Positions 25,272 to 33,343 of a DNA stretch of 64,000 nucleotides are shown piece after piece; the first letter of the stretch is position 1, and each line of letters starts with the position of its first letter. This DNA is from Sphingopyxis sp. CCNWLW2. GTDB taxonomy: Bacteria; Pseudomonadota; Alphaproteobacteria; Sphingomonadales; Sphingomonadaceae. The notes beneath the pieces were generated by a model. It saw only the letters and a list, made by a program, of their open reading frames with translations. It ran no database searches and was not told the DNA's origin. The DNA is taken from positions 1 through 64,000 of the forward strand of contig NZ_JBAWKJ010000003.1 in assembly GCF_037095755.1 (NCBI RefSeq), given 5' to 3'. Made by a program: the position numbers and the translations under genes.

Positions 25272-26375
25272 TCAATCGAAGGTGAGAACGGCCTTCACGA
25301 TCTTTCCCTCATGTTGATCGGCGACCGCCTCGTTCAGCTGTTCGAACGGATAGGCGCTGATCATTCTGTCATAGGGGAAGCGGCCCTCGAGATGCAGTGC
25401 GATCAACTCGGGAATGAAGCTGTCGGGCTCGCTGTCGCCTTCGATAATCCCCTTGATCGTGTATCCGAAGGTTAGAACGCTTGAGGCGGACCCCGGCAAT
25501 GGCTGGGCCGGATCGGCCGGGATGCCAAGAAGTCCGAGCGTGCCATGCGGTCTAAGGGACGATAGCGCGGCGTGCATGACGGGGCCGATTCCGGTGGTGT
25601 CGAGGGCATTGTCGATCCCGGCACCCGTGATTGCACGGACAAACGGAGCGAGCTTGCCTTCGGCAGGATCGTGCACCGCCGTGGCGCCAAGTTCGAGGGC
25701 CAGTTCGCGCCGCTCGAGCTTGGGGTCGGAGACGATGATGATGCTACAGCCCGCCACGACCGCCGCGAGAACGGCACTCAGACCAACCGAGCCGCCGCCT
25801 GTGATAAGTAGCGACGAGCGCGGGGGACATTTGAGCGCGCGCAGCACCGCGCCGGCGCCCGTCTGCACGCCGCAGCCTAGCGGTGCCAGCTTTTCGAACG
25901 GCAGGTCGGCATCGATCTTCACGACATTTGTCTCATAGGCAACGGCGTGGCTTGCAAAGGACGATTGACCGAAGAAGTTACCCGATACCGCTTGGCCATC
26001 GAGGCAAAGCGTTTTGCTCCCGTCGTGGCGGCACCCGCTATAGTTCAGTGCGACCGCCGATTCGCAATAGGTCGGCTCACCGGAACTGCACCGCTGGCAA
26101 TGGCCGCACGAGCGGAAAGTCAAAATCACCCGGTCCCCTGGCGCAACCTTGCGCACGGCGGCACCCGTCTCAACGACAACCCCGGTGCCCTCATGTCCGA
26201 ATACGGCGGGAAGTGGGATTGGGAGTATCTGGTCACGCGCGACAAGGTCCGTGTGACAAAGCCCGACCGCCTTAATTTCGACGAGGATTTCGTCATCCCG
26301 AAGAGCATCAAGTTCGATATCGACAAACTCGAAGGCCGAACTCTTGCTCCGCGTCACTGCAGCCCTGATTCTCAT
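25272..26375 (-). CDS. Zinc-dependent alcohol dehydrogenase (aryl-alcohol type)
   Basis: 367 aa, MDR superfamily class III/benzyl-alcohol branch. Catalytic zinc ligands Cys40 (GLCHTDL), His61-Glu62 (FGHEGTG) and Cys168 (PLGCGVQTGAG) are present, as is the structural zinc set Cys90, 93, 96 and 104 (CGHCQRCSSGEPTYC). The NAD fold shows TGGGSVGLSAV. The PLGCGVQTGAGAVL segment resembles aryl-alcohol dehydrogenases such as XylB. ATG 26375 follows AGGGAGAG; the frame extends further upstream without a ribosome-binding site. It interconverts alcohol and aldehyde, probably a product of the P450, feeding one of the neighbouring aldehyde dehydrogenases. It is transcribed alone; a CCCCCTC motif lies about 50 bp upstream. 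Confidence 0.93.
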   Translation of the reverse strand: MRIRAAVTRSKSSAFEFVDIELDALRDDEILVEIKAVGLCHTDLVARDQILPIPLPAVFGHEGTGVVVETGAAVRKVAPGDRVILTFRSCGHCQRCSSGEPTYCESAVALNYSGCRHDGSKTLCLDGQAVSGNFFGQSSFASHAVAYETNVVKIDADLPFEKLAPLGCGVQTGAGAVLRALKCPPRSSLLITGGGSVGLSAVLAAVVAGCSIIIVSDPKLERRELALELGATAVHDPAEGKLAPFVRAITGAGIDNALDTTGIGPVMHAALSSLRPHGTLGLLGIPADPAQPLPGSASSVLTFGYTIKGIIEGDSEPDSFIPELIALHLEGRFPYDRMISAYPFEQLNEAVADQHEGKIVKAVLTFD

Positions 26376-26423
26376 GTTGCTCTCCCTAGCTTGGCCTCCT
26401 TTGCGACGAGCGACAGGGATTGG

Positions 26424-26443
26424 CCCCCTCTGAAAATGGGGGG
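26424..26443. promoter_or_regulatory. CCCCCTCTGAAA-type motif upstream of alcohol dehydrogenase
   Basis: CCCCCTCTGAAAATGGGGGG is near-palindromic (C5/G5 ends) and shares its first 12 bases with the motif at 21407. It is placed 49 bp before the alcohol dehydrogenase start. Confidence 0.42.
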
Positions 26444-26477
26444 AGTCGGCTTTCGCCAAATTCGACCTGAAAGCTGA

Positions 26478-26495
26478 CTGGCCGATATCGGCCAG
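26478..26495. promoter_or_regulatory. Perfect GGCC palindrome between dehydrogenase and ferredoxin
   Basis: CTGGCCGATATCGGCCAG is an 18-bp perfect palindrome in the 191-bp gap upstream of the alcohol dehydrogenase. Related GGCC dyads occur at 29281 and 34646 in the other catabolic promoters. Confidence 0.4.
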
Positions 26496-26566
26496 ATGGG
26501 GTGGTAGCTGCGGTCAGCACTGAGTCACGCTTCAATCAAAAAGCGAAGCATGAGAGACCACACAAT

Positions 26567-26884
26567 CTAACCCTCTTCCGCGATTCGGACCCTGAGGCCA
26601 TCCAGCGCCTCATCGAGCACGATCTGGCACGACAGCCGCGAACCTACGGCTCGGTGATCGGAGCTATCGAGAAGATCGTCCTCGTCGGCCGACATGGCCG
26701 GCAACTTTGCCGCGAACTCAGGCGCGACGATCACGTGGCAGGTCGCGCAGGAACAGCATCCCCCACATAAGGCGAGCAACTCGTCGAAGCCATTGTCGCG
26801 GATCGTTTCCATGAGCGTTGCGCCGACGTTGCCTGAAATCTCGCGCGCAATCCCATCGCGCGGCTCAACCGAAATCCGTATCAT
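26567..26884 (-). CDS. [2Fe-2S] ferredoxin, adrenodoxin/putidaredoxin type
   Basis: 105 aa, the usual length. Cluster ligands are Cys40, Cys46, Cys49 ([11 protein letters not shown], spacing C-x5-C-x2-C) and Cys86 (RLSCQIVL). The acidic interface helix [15 protein letters not shown] is typical of P450-partner ferredoxins. Two additional cysteines (43, 44) sit inside the cluster loop, where Ser is more usual. It should carry electrons to a P450; two P450 genes are in the window (23372 and 33344) and this is the only ferredoxin. It is last in the operon FAH hydrolase - ALDH - ferredoxin, 18 bp after the ALDH. No ferredoxin reductase is seen. Confidence 0.94.
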   Translation of the reverse strand: MIRISVEPRDGIAREISGNVGATLMETIRDNGFDELLALCGGCCSCATCHVIVAPEFAAKLPAMSADEDDLLDSSDHRAVGSRLSCQIVLDEALDGLRVRIAEEG

Positions 26885-26902
26885 TTTCTGCCTCTGTCCA
26901 CT

Positions 26903-28333
26903 TCAAGAAATAGCCGCGCCGCCGTAGACGGATTTTACCTCGAGATATTCGTGAAGGCCGTAAATTCCCCACTCCCGGCCATTCCCCGACATCTTGTACC
27001 CACCGAACGGGGCCGCGGAATCGAGCGAGGCGCCGTTGATATGCACCATGCCGGTGCGCATCCGGGCGGCGACGGCCTTGCAGGCGAGGGGGTCCGGTCC
27101 CCAGACTTGGCCCGAGAGGCCGTATGGCGAGGCGTTTGCGATCGCGATCGCCTCGTCGACACTGTCATAGGCGATGATGGCGAGGACGGGGCCGAATATC
27201 TCTTCGCGCGCGACGATCATCTGGGGCACCACGTCGGTGAAGATCGTCGGCCTCACGAAATAACCGGGCGCGAGCCCCTCCGGGCAATCCGGGCCGCCCG
27301 CGATCAGACGGCTGCCCTCGGTCATCGCGGCGTCGATGAGCTGCCGGACGCGGCCATATTGCGCCGCGTTGGCGACCGGTCCCAGATCGGGCGAGGTTTC
27401 GGGCAAGCCGACCGTCATCGCGTCGGCGGTGCGCGCCGCGATCCGGTTCACATCATCGAGCGCGGCGCGCGGCACGAGCAATCGCGTCGGCGCGTTGCAG
27501 CTCTGTCCGCTGTTGAGCATGCACGCGCGCACGCTCGCGGGAATCGCGGTTTCCATGTCGGTGCCGGGCAGGATTATGTTAGCGGACTTGCCCCCCAGTT
27601 CGAGGGCGACGCGTTTCACGGTCGGCGCGGCGTTGGTCGAAATCGCAATGCCCGCGCGCGTCGATCCGGTGAACGACACCATATCGACATCGGGATGCCG
27701 CGTCAGCGTGTCGCCGATCCCCGAACCCGTGCCGTGGACGAGGTTGAACACGCCTTTTGGCAGGCCCGCCTTGTCGATGATGTCCGCAAGGATCGCGGCA
27801 TCGAGCGGAGCCAGTTCGCTGGGTTTCAGCACCATTGTACAGCCCGCCGCCAGGGCCGGCGCGACCTTGGTCGCGATCTGGTTCATCGGCCAGTTCCAAG
27901 GCGTGATGAGCACGCAAACGCCGACGGGCTCGCGGCGCAAGAGGGTCGAGCCCAACGGTTCCTCGAAGGCGAAGTTTTCGAGAACCCGGATCACTTCGCC
28001 GAAATGCTGCGGCCCTGAGGGCGCCTGCGCTTCGCGCGCCAGCCCCACGGGGGCGCCTATTTCGTCCATGATCGTGTCGGCAATCTCGTCGCCCCGCGCG
28101 ATCAGCGCCGCGTTGATCGCGCGCAAAAAGGAAAGCCGCTCCTCGCGCGAGGTCATCGACCAAGCCGGGAAGGCGGCACGCGCCGCGGCAATGGCCGTCT
28201 CCGCATCGGCCGCACCGCCCAGCGCAACCTGACCGATCGCGGCCCCGGTCGCCGGATTGACGATATCGGCCAGCTCTGCATCAACCGGGCTAACCCAGCG
28301 GCCCTCGATGTAGAAGCGCGTCGCGCCCGTCAT
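26903..28333 (-). CDS. NAD(P)-dependent aldehyde dehydrogenase
   Basis: 476 aa. Catalytic Asn147 (TPWNWPM), Glu245 (ALELGGKS) and Cys279 (NSGQSCNAPTRLLV) are in place, with FTGSTRAG for cofactor binding at 221-228. The NWPMNQIATKVAPAL stretch resembles the broad aldehyde dehydrogenases found with P450s and terpene or aromatic aldehyde pathways. It turns an aldehyde into its acid. It lies between an FAH-family gene (7 bp upstream) and a ferredoxin (18 bp downstream) in one operon, so it probably follows the P450/alcohol-dehydrogenase steps. It is one of four ALDH genes in the window; the sequences differ enough to suggest distinct substrates. Confidence 0.93.
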   Translation of the reverse strand: MTGATRFYIEGRWVSPVDAELADIVNPATGAAIGQVALGGAADAETAIAAARAAFPAWSMTSREERLSFLRAINAALIARGDEIADTIMDEIGAPVGLAREAQAPSGPQHFGEVIRVLENFAFEEPLGSTLLRREPVGVCVLITPWNWPMNQIATKVAPALAAGCTMVLKPSELAPLDAAILADIIDKAGLPKGVFNLVHGTGSGIGDTLTRHPDVDMVSFTGSTRAGIAISTNAAPTVKRVALELGGKSANIILPGTDMETAIPASVRACMLNSGQSCNAPTRLLVPRAALDDVNRIAARTADAMTVGLPETSPDLGPVANAAQYGRVRQLIDAAMTEGSRLIAGGPDCPEGLAPGYFVRPTIFTDVVPQMIVAREEIFGPVLAIIAYDSVDEAIAIANASPYGLSGQVWGPDPLACKAVAARMRTGMVHINGASLDSAAPFGGYKMSGNGREWGIYGLHEYLEVKSVYGGAAIS

Positions 28334-28340
28334 GCCCGGC

Positions 28341-29228
28341 TTACTTTTCGTCGAGCTGCGATTTGTAGAATTGCGCGCCCTGTCCGCCCGCGGCGCGGAT
28401 GCCGCGAAACTCCCAGTCGCCGCCCATCGCGGTGGAAATCACTTCCTCGGACTCGGTCGGCTGGGCGCCGCAATCGTCGCGGATCGGAGTCGGACCATGG
28501 ACGATCCGGTTGCTCAGCTTGCCGAGTCCCTCGACCTCGACCTCGACGAGGTCGCCGGGTTCGACGGGGCGGCTGTTGGCGGGGGTCCCGGACAGCAGGA
28601 CATCGCCCGGCTCCAGCGTGATCGTCCGCGCGATGTCGGCCACCAGGTAATGCATGTCCCATTCCATATTGTCGGTGGTGTCGCTCTGCTTGAGCTCGCC
28701 ATTGACATAGGTGCGGATCCATTTTTCCCGGAAATCCCAGCCGGTCACCAGCCCGGGTCCGATCGGGCAGAGCGTGTCCGATCCCTTGACCCGCAGCATC
28801 GACCCGGAATCGGTGTCGCGAAAATCGTGGAGGCCGTAATCATTGGCGACCGAATAGCCGAGGATATAGTCGCCCGCTTCCGACGGCGCGATGTTGCGGC
28901 AGGTCTTGCCGATCACGATCGCGATCTCGCCTTCGAAATTCAGCCATTTGCAGCGCTCGGGACGGACGATATCGCCGTTGTGGGTGTTGAGCGCGGTGAC
29001 CGGCTTGTGGAAATAAGTCGGCGCCGCGGGCAGCTTGGTAATGAACTCCTCGACGCGGCTGTGATAGTTGAGATGGACGCAGATGATCTTGCTCGGGTTG
29101 CAGGGAGCGAGATGCACCGCCTCGTCGACGCCGATGCTGCGCCCGTCGCGGGTGACCAGGCGATCGCCCTCGCGCGTGGCGAGGATCGGATAGCCATCGA
29201 GGAGGATGCGGCGATATTCGACGGTCAT
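28341..29228 (-). CDS. Fumarylacetoacetate hydrolase (FAH) family protein
   Basis: 295 aa. The metal-binding core contains WLNFEGEIAIVIGK (E-x-E pair), GYSVANDYGLHD and the loop KGSDTLCPIGPGLVTG, followed by DMHYLVADIARTITLEPGDVLLSGTPANSRPVEPGDLVEVEVEG-type features (family hallmark LLSGTPAN). The family covers 5-oxo-1,2,5-tricarboxylate decarboxylase/isomerase (HpaG), acylpyruvate hydrolases and fumarylacetoacetase. Given HpaD-like and HpaE-like genes 1-6 kb away, a role in an extradiol meta-cleavage route is attractive but unproven. It is first gene of the operon with ALDH and ferredoxin, and divergent from the acetoacetate-decarboxylase-like gene across 122 bp containing a GGCC dyad. The C-terminal 40 residues are not typical of the family. 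Confidence 0.9.
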   Translation of the reverse strand: MTVEYRRILLDGYPILATREGDRLVTRDGRSIGVDEAVHLAPCNPSKIICVHLNYHSRVEEFITKLPAAPTYFHKPVTALNTHNGDIVRPERCKWLNFEGEIAIVIGKTCRNIAPSEAGDYILGYSVANDYGLHDFRDTDSGSMLRVKGSDTLCPIGPGLVTGWDFREKWIRTYVNGELKQSDTTDNMEWDMHYLVADIARTITLEPGDVLLSGTPANSRPVEPGDLVEVEVEGLGKLSNRIVHGPTPIRDDCGAQPTESEEVISTAMGGDWEFRGIRAAGGQGAQFYKSQLDEK

Positions 29229-29280
29229 GGGATGCTCCTGAAACTAGGCGCCGATCTAACCCTGCCAGCGACCACCTGGA

Positions 29281-29297
29281 TTGGCCAATTTGGCCAA
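29281..29297. promoter_or_regulatory. GGCC dyad in the FAH / decarboxylase divergent promoter
   Basis: TTGGCCAATTTGGCCAA (two self-complementary TTGGCCAA units one base apart) lies 53 bp from the FAH gene start and 54 bp from the divergent gene start. Operator placement fits control of both units. Related dyads occur at 26478 and 34646. Confidence 0.4.
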
Positions 29298-29350
29298 GTT
29301 GGATTCAGCCGCGCGCGCTAGGCCGGGATAAATTCAGATGAGGAGTGACC

Positions 29351-30154
29351 ATGTCCACGCTCAAGGGCCTATTCTATCCGCGCACGCCGACGGGGCAGGC
29401 TTCGATCGTCCCGCCGGTTCCGTGGCATTATTCGGGTGAGCTGATCACGCTGGAATATCGCACCGATCCCGCCAAGGTCGCCGCGCTTTTGCCCGAGGGC
29501 TTCGAACCGGCCGACGAGGATCCTGGTGCGGTCGCCGCGATCTGGGCCGATTGGCAGAGCGTCAGCGAGGTTCCGGGCCATATCCTCGACCCCATCCGCG
29601 TGCAGTATAAGGAGATGTTTTTCGTCGTCCGCTGCAAGTTCCAGGGCAGACATTATTCGCGCTGCATCTATATCTGGGTCGACAAGGAATTCGCCTTGCT
29701 GCGCGGGCAGCATCAAGGCTACCCGAAAAAGCTCGGCTCGATCCACATGAGCCGGCCGGTCGTCGTCGGCCGGGCCGGGCCACGGCTCGAACCCGGCGGC
29801 ACCTTCGGCGTGACGCTCGCCGCGTTCGACCGGCGCCTGGCCGAAGGGCGCTTCACTATCACCGAAGCCTGCGAGCGCCCCGGTTTCGTCAACGGCCTGC
29901 CGATGGCGCATAGCCGCTGGATGCCGACGATCGAGACCGATGGCACCGACAGCCTGAACGAAGTCGTCACCATGTCGAGCTTCGACGTCGAGCTGGGGCG
30001 GTGCTTCAAGGGCGATTTCGACCTGTCGCTGTTCGACTCGCCGGTCGAGGAACTGTTCGATATCGCGCTGCAGGAAAAGATCGCTGGCTACTGGCACGAG
30101 GTCGGCGTGTCGTGGAAAGCCGGCACAACGCTGTGGCGCCAGAATATCGCGTGA
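29351..30154 (+). CDS. Acetoacetate decarboxylase family protein
   Basis: 267 aa, typical length. The Schiff-base lysine pair is present as HQGYPKKLGS (Lys126-Lys127), preceded by LRGQ where the family usually has a Glu-rich segment. Other family features are VQYKEMFFVVRCKFQGRHYSRCIYIWVD and the C-terminal VEELFDIAL. Members decarboxylate acetoacetate, or in the broader family act as decarboxylases, aldolases or dehydratases on keto acids of catabolic and biosynthetic routes. AGGAG lies 5 nt before ATG 29351. The stop overlaps a GTG start of a DOPA-dioxygenase-like gene (GTGA), so the two are coupled. Substrate unknown; association with aromatic meta-cleavage genes suggests a ring-fission product. 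Confidence 0.9.
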   Translation: MSTLKGLFYPRTPTGQASIVPPVPWHYSGELITLEYRTDPAKVAALLPEGFEPADEDPGAVAAIWADWQSVSEVPGHILDPIRVQYKEMFFVVRCKFQGRHYSRCIYIWVDKEFALLRGQHQGYPKKLGSIHMSRPVVVGRAGPRLEPGGTFGVTLAAFDRRLAEGRFTITEACERPGFVNGLPMAHSRWMPTIETDGTDSLNEVVTMSSFDVELGRCFKGDFDLSLFDSPVEELFDIALQEKIAGYWHEVGVSWKAGTTLWRQNIA

Positions 30155-30491
30155 CGATCGCGGACTGGCACGCGCATATCTATTTCGACGCCGACGAGGC
30201 GGACGCGGCCCGCGAACTGGGCGAAACGATGTGCGCGGTGCTGGGCGTCGCCATGGGGCGCGTCCATAGCGTCCCCGTCGGCTCGCATCCACGCGGAAGC
30301 CGCCAGAAGACGATAGCGCAGGACCAGATCGCGAAAGCATTGCGCTGGCTGGTGCAGCCCGCGGCCGGTTCACCATCTTCCTGCACGCGAACAGTGGCGA
30401 CGATTGGCGCGATCACACCGCGCATGTCGTCTGGCTGGACGAGAGCGAACTGCTCAATCTAGATGTGTTTCGGCGGAAACTGGAAAGCTGA
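30151..30491 (+). pseudogene. DOPA 4,5-dioxygenase-like gene with a frameshift
   Basis: The GTG at 30151 overlaps the preceding stop. The first frame reads TIADWHAHIYFDADEADAA, then RVHSVPVGSHPRGSRQ and AKALRWLV, exactly the N-terminal layout of the DOPA 4,5-dioxygenase family (iron-binding WHAHIYF). After about 30360 this frame becomes meaningless, while the -1 frame supplies the family C-terminus: GRFTIFLHANSGDDWRDHTA, then HVVWLDESELLNLDVFRRKL, stop at 30489-30491. A single missing base near 30350-30363 would reconcile them; no slippery heptamer is visible. Restored length is about 113 aa, normal for the family. It is either a recent pseudogene or a sequencing error. The domain usually acts on catechol-like substrates. 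Confidence 0.8.
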
Positions 30492-30531
30492 CGTACGATC
30501 CGCAGGCAGGCGCGTGCCTGACCTCCCATCC

Positions 30532-31992
30532 TCAGCGCACGGACCCGTCCAGTATCTGCAAGGTCTTGAGGTCCGAATGGAAATCGAGGGCATAGTCGCC
30601 GCCCTCGCGGCCAAGGCCCGAAATCCCGATGCCGCCGAACGGCGCGGTCAGGTCGCGGACGAGGAAGGTGTTCACCCACACGGTGCCGCCGCGAACCCGG
30701 CGGCCCACGCGCTCGGCCCGCGCCGCATCGCCGGTATAGACCATGGCGGACAGACCATAGGCGGTCGAATTGGCGAGCGCGATCCCTTCGGCCTCGCCGG
30801 AGAAGGTCTGGAAGGTCAGCACCGGGCCGAACACTTCGTTCTGAACGACTTCGCTGTCGTTCGATTTGGGGAGGATCAGCGTCGGCTCGATGAAGTTCAT
30901 GCCCTCCTGCCAGCGCGTCCCGCCGCGAATGACCGTGTCACCCGCCGTGCGTGCGCGGTCGATGAAGCCCATGACGCGATCGACATGCGCGGGGTGGATC
31001 AGCGCAGACATGGTCGTCGCCGGGTCGCGGCTGTCGCCCAGCATATGGGCATCGGCATAAGTATGGAATTTCTCGAGGAACTGATTGGCTATGCTGTCCT
31101 CGACGATGATTCGGGTGCCGGCCATGCAGACCTGGCCGCTGTCGTCATATTGGCCGGCGGCTTTCTTTGCGGCGGCGTCGATATCGGCGTCGGCGAACAC
31201 CAGCAGCGGCGATTTTCCGCCCAGCTCGGCGGTGAACGGCACGATAGTCTCCGCCGCCGCCTTGCCGATCACGCGCGCGGTGGGGACCGATCCGGTGAAG
31301 CTGATCCGCTTGACGCGGGGGTCGCCGACCAGCACCGCGCCGACCTCGCTTCCCAGACCCTGCACGATGTTGAACACGCCGGGCGGAAAGCCGGCCTCAT
31401 CGATCAGGTCGGCGAGCAGCGACGCCGACAGCGGCGACCATTCGGCGGGTTTCAGGATCACCGTGTTGCCCGCCGCCAGCGCCGGCGCGCACTTCCACGT
31501 CGATAGCATGAACGGGGCGTTCCACGGCGTGATGATTACGGCCAGGCCGGCGGGCATCCGGATGACGCGGTTGGCGGTCCCCTTCGACGACCAGACGCGC
31601 TCGACATGCTCCTCGGCAAGGTCGGCATAGCTTCTGAAGTTGAGCGCGGCGCGCGCGATCACACGCAGGCGCAAGCTTTCGTGCAGCATGGCCATGTCCA
31701 GACATTCGACGATCGCGATCGGTTCGATATTCGCCTCGATCAGGTCCGACAGCCGCCGCATGATCGCGCCGCGTTCGGCGGGCGCCATGGCTGCCCAGGC
31801 TGGAAAGGCGGCGGTCGCCGCTTCGACCGCCAGCGCGGCGGTCTCCGCGTCGCCGCGCGATACATCGGCGAGTTTGCGGTCCCAATCGAACGGACAGCGG
31901 GTCTCGAAGGTCGAAGCCGAGGACACGCGCCGGCCGCCGATGAAATGATCGGGCGATACGCTAACGCCCTCGATATTGACGCGATCGCGCAT
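30532..31992 (-). CDS. Aldehyde dehydrogenase, HpaE-like
   Basis: 486 aa. Catalytic Asn158 (TPWNAPF), Glu256 (AELGGKSPLLVF) and Cys289 (DSGQVCMAGTRI) are present. The C-terminal VWVNTFLVRDLTAPFGGIGISGLGREGGDYALDF matches, in order and spacing, the family of 5-carboxymethyl-2-hydroxymuconate semialdehyde dehydrogenase (HpaE): VRDL, PFGG and SGxGREGG. That enzyme oxidises the semialdehyde formed by homoprotocatechuate ring fission, and an HpaD-like dioxygenase lies 2.7 kb away. Alternatively it is a PuuC-like dehydrogenase for gamma-glutamyl aminoaldehyde, since it follows a glutamine-synthetase-like gene by 11 bp. GAGGG precedes the ATG. Third gene of the operon P450 - synthetase - ALDH. Confidence 0.9.
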   Translation of the reverse strand: MRDRVNIEGVSVSPDHFIGGRRVSSASTFETRCPFDWDRKLADVSRGDAETAALAVEAATAAFPAWAAMAPAERGAIMRRLSDLIEANIEPIAIVECLDMAMLHESLRLRVIARAALNFRSYADLAEEHVERVWSSKGTANRVIRMPAGLAVIITPWNAPFMLSTWKCAPALAAGNTVILKPAEWSPLSASLLADLIDEAGFPPGVFNIVQGLGSEVGAVLVGDPRVKRISFTGSVPTARVIGKAAAETIVPFTAELGGKSPLLVFADADIDAAAKKAAGQYDDSGQVCMAGTRIIVEDSIANQFLEKFHTYADAHMLGDSRDPATTMSALIHPAHVDRVMGFIDRARTAGDTVIRGGTRWQEGMNFIEPTLILPKSNDSEVVQNEVFGPVLTFQTFSGEAEGIALANSTAYGLSAMVYTGDAARAERVGRRVRGGTVWVNTFLVRDLTAPFGGIGISGLGREGGDYALDFHSDLKTLQILDGSVR

Positions 31993-32003
31993 GGATTTAA
32001 CCC

Positions 32004-33335
32004 TCAGATATAATGCAGGTAATAGGCGATATGTTCGGCGTCCAGCTTGCCCGCCAGCGTGCGAAGTTCTTCGCGCTTGATCGCGATGAAATTGTCGATC
32101 AGCGCCGCGCCGACGGCCTGTTTCAGCACGGCGTCGGCATCGAGTGCGTCGAGCGCGTCGCCCAGCGCGTGTGGGGTGTGGCGCGCCGTATTGGCCTGGT
32201 CCAGGCCGTCGCTCGTTTCGGGCGGAGGGAGGGGATATTCCTTTGTCACGCCGAGCAACGCGGCTTGCAGGGCCGCGGCCAGCGCGAAGTGCGGGCTCGC
32301 GGCACAATCGGCCAACCGATGTTCGATGCGCGCCGCCGATCCGGTTTCGGCCGAAACGCGGACGGTCACCGCGCGATGATCGATTCCCCAATTTGCCCAA
32401 TAGCCCGACAGGCTGGCCGGCTGGAGCCGGGCGTAGCTGTTGGTCAGCGGCGCCATGATTCCGGCGAGTGCTTCATGATGTTCCAGCAGCCCCGCGATGC
32501 ACCCGGCCATGATGTCGCCCGGGCGCCCGTTCGCCGCGTCGTCCGCAAAGATATTATCGCCCTGCGCGTCCTTGAAGCTGAGATTGAAGTGCAGCCCGCT
32601 GCCGCTCTTGTCGGCAAAGGGTTTTGGCAGGAAAGACAGAAGATAGCCGCGCTTATAGAGGATTTCGCGCGCCATTTGCCGGAATAGAAAAGCGTCGTCG
32701 GCGGCCTTCAGCGCATCGGCATAGCGCAGGGTCAGTTCGAACTGGGGCGCGTCGAATTCGGCGTTGATCGATTCGATCGGAAGGTTGCACTGGTCGGCGC
32801 AGGACCAGATATCGTCCACCAGGCCTGCGGGATCGCTGAACGGACCCGTCCCATAAACGAAGGCGCCCGGCGTGTCGTAAGGGACCCATCCGCCATCGGC
32901 GCCGCGCTGGAAGATATAGGCTTCCATTTCGATGCCGACCATCGGTTCGAGCCCGATCGCGCGCCAGCCTTCGATCGCGCGCTTGAGCGCGGAGCGTCCG
33001 CACAGGGCGAAGGGCGCGCCTTTGAACAGGAGGTCGGCCAGCGCGATCTGGGTATTGTCTTCCCAGGCGGCGCGCAGGTCTTCGGGATCGAAGGCGGCCT
33101 CCATGTCGGGCAGCCCGTCCAGCATGCCGCCGCCGGGGGCGTCCACCATCACCTTGTCATAGGTGACCGCATAGGTGCCGACGCACAGCCGCGCGTGCCC
33201 CTTCGCCGCCTCGCTCATCGGCACATATTTGCCCCGCGCGAGGTTGAGCTGGTCCGCAAACAGGATACGAACGCGCGGCTTCGCGCCGAGCTGCTGGCGC
33301 ATGGCGCCCGATTTGGCCTGCGAAAGCTCGTTCAT
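32004..33335 (-). CDS. Glutamine synthetase-like gamma-glutamylamide ligase
   Basis: 443 aa of the GS catalytic fold, slightly shorter than E. coli PuuA. Visible motifs are MVGIEMEAYIF (metal/glutamate-binding E-x-E), INAEFDAPQFELTL (second Glu pair), DKSGSGLHFNLSF (GS hallmark GSGxHxH, but with Asn in place of the second His) and GIDHRAVTVRVSAETGSAARIEHRLADCAASP (Arg-rich ATP/glutamate region). These features point to the PuuA/IpuC/AtdA1 branch that couples an amine, rather than ammonia, to glutamate; true GlnA has an adenylylation loop not evident here. It lies between a P450 (8 bp) and an ALDH (11 bp). The same P450 plus GS-like pairing is known in mycobacterial morpholine clusters. Amine substrate unknown. 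Confidence 0.88.
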   Translation of the reverse strand: MNELSQAKSGAMRQQLGAKPRVRILFADQLNLARGKYVPMSEAAKGHARLCVGTYAVTYDKVMVDAPGGGMLDGLPDMEAAFDPEDLRAAWEDNTQIALADLLFKGAPFALCGRSALKRAIEGWRAIGLEPMVGIEMEAYIFQRGADGGWVPYDTPGAFVYGTGPFSDPAGLVDDIWSCADQCNLPIESINAEFDAPQFELTLRYADALKAADDAFLFRQMAREILYKRGYLLSFLPKPFADKSGSGLHFNLSFKDAQGDNIFADDAANGRPGDIMAGCIAGLLEHHEALAGIMAPLTNSYARLQPASLSGYWANWGIDHRAVTVRVSAETGSAARIEHRLADCAASPHFALAAALQAALLGVTKEYPLPPPETSDGLDQANTARHTPHALGDALDALDADAVLKQAVGAALIDNFIAIKREELRTLAGKLDAEHIAYYLHYI

Positions 33336-33343
33336 GTCGCCCC

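Noticed and set aside
32004..33335. Housekeeping glutamine synthetase (GlnA)
   Set aside because: Second hallmark His is Asn, the adenylylation loop is not evident, the gene is shorter, and it is coupled to a P450 and an ALDH.
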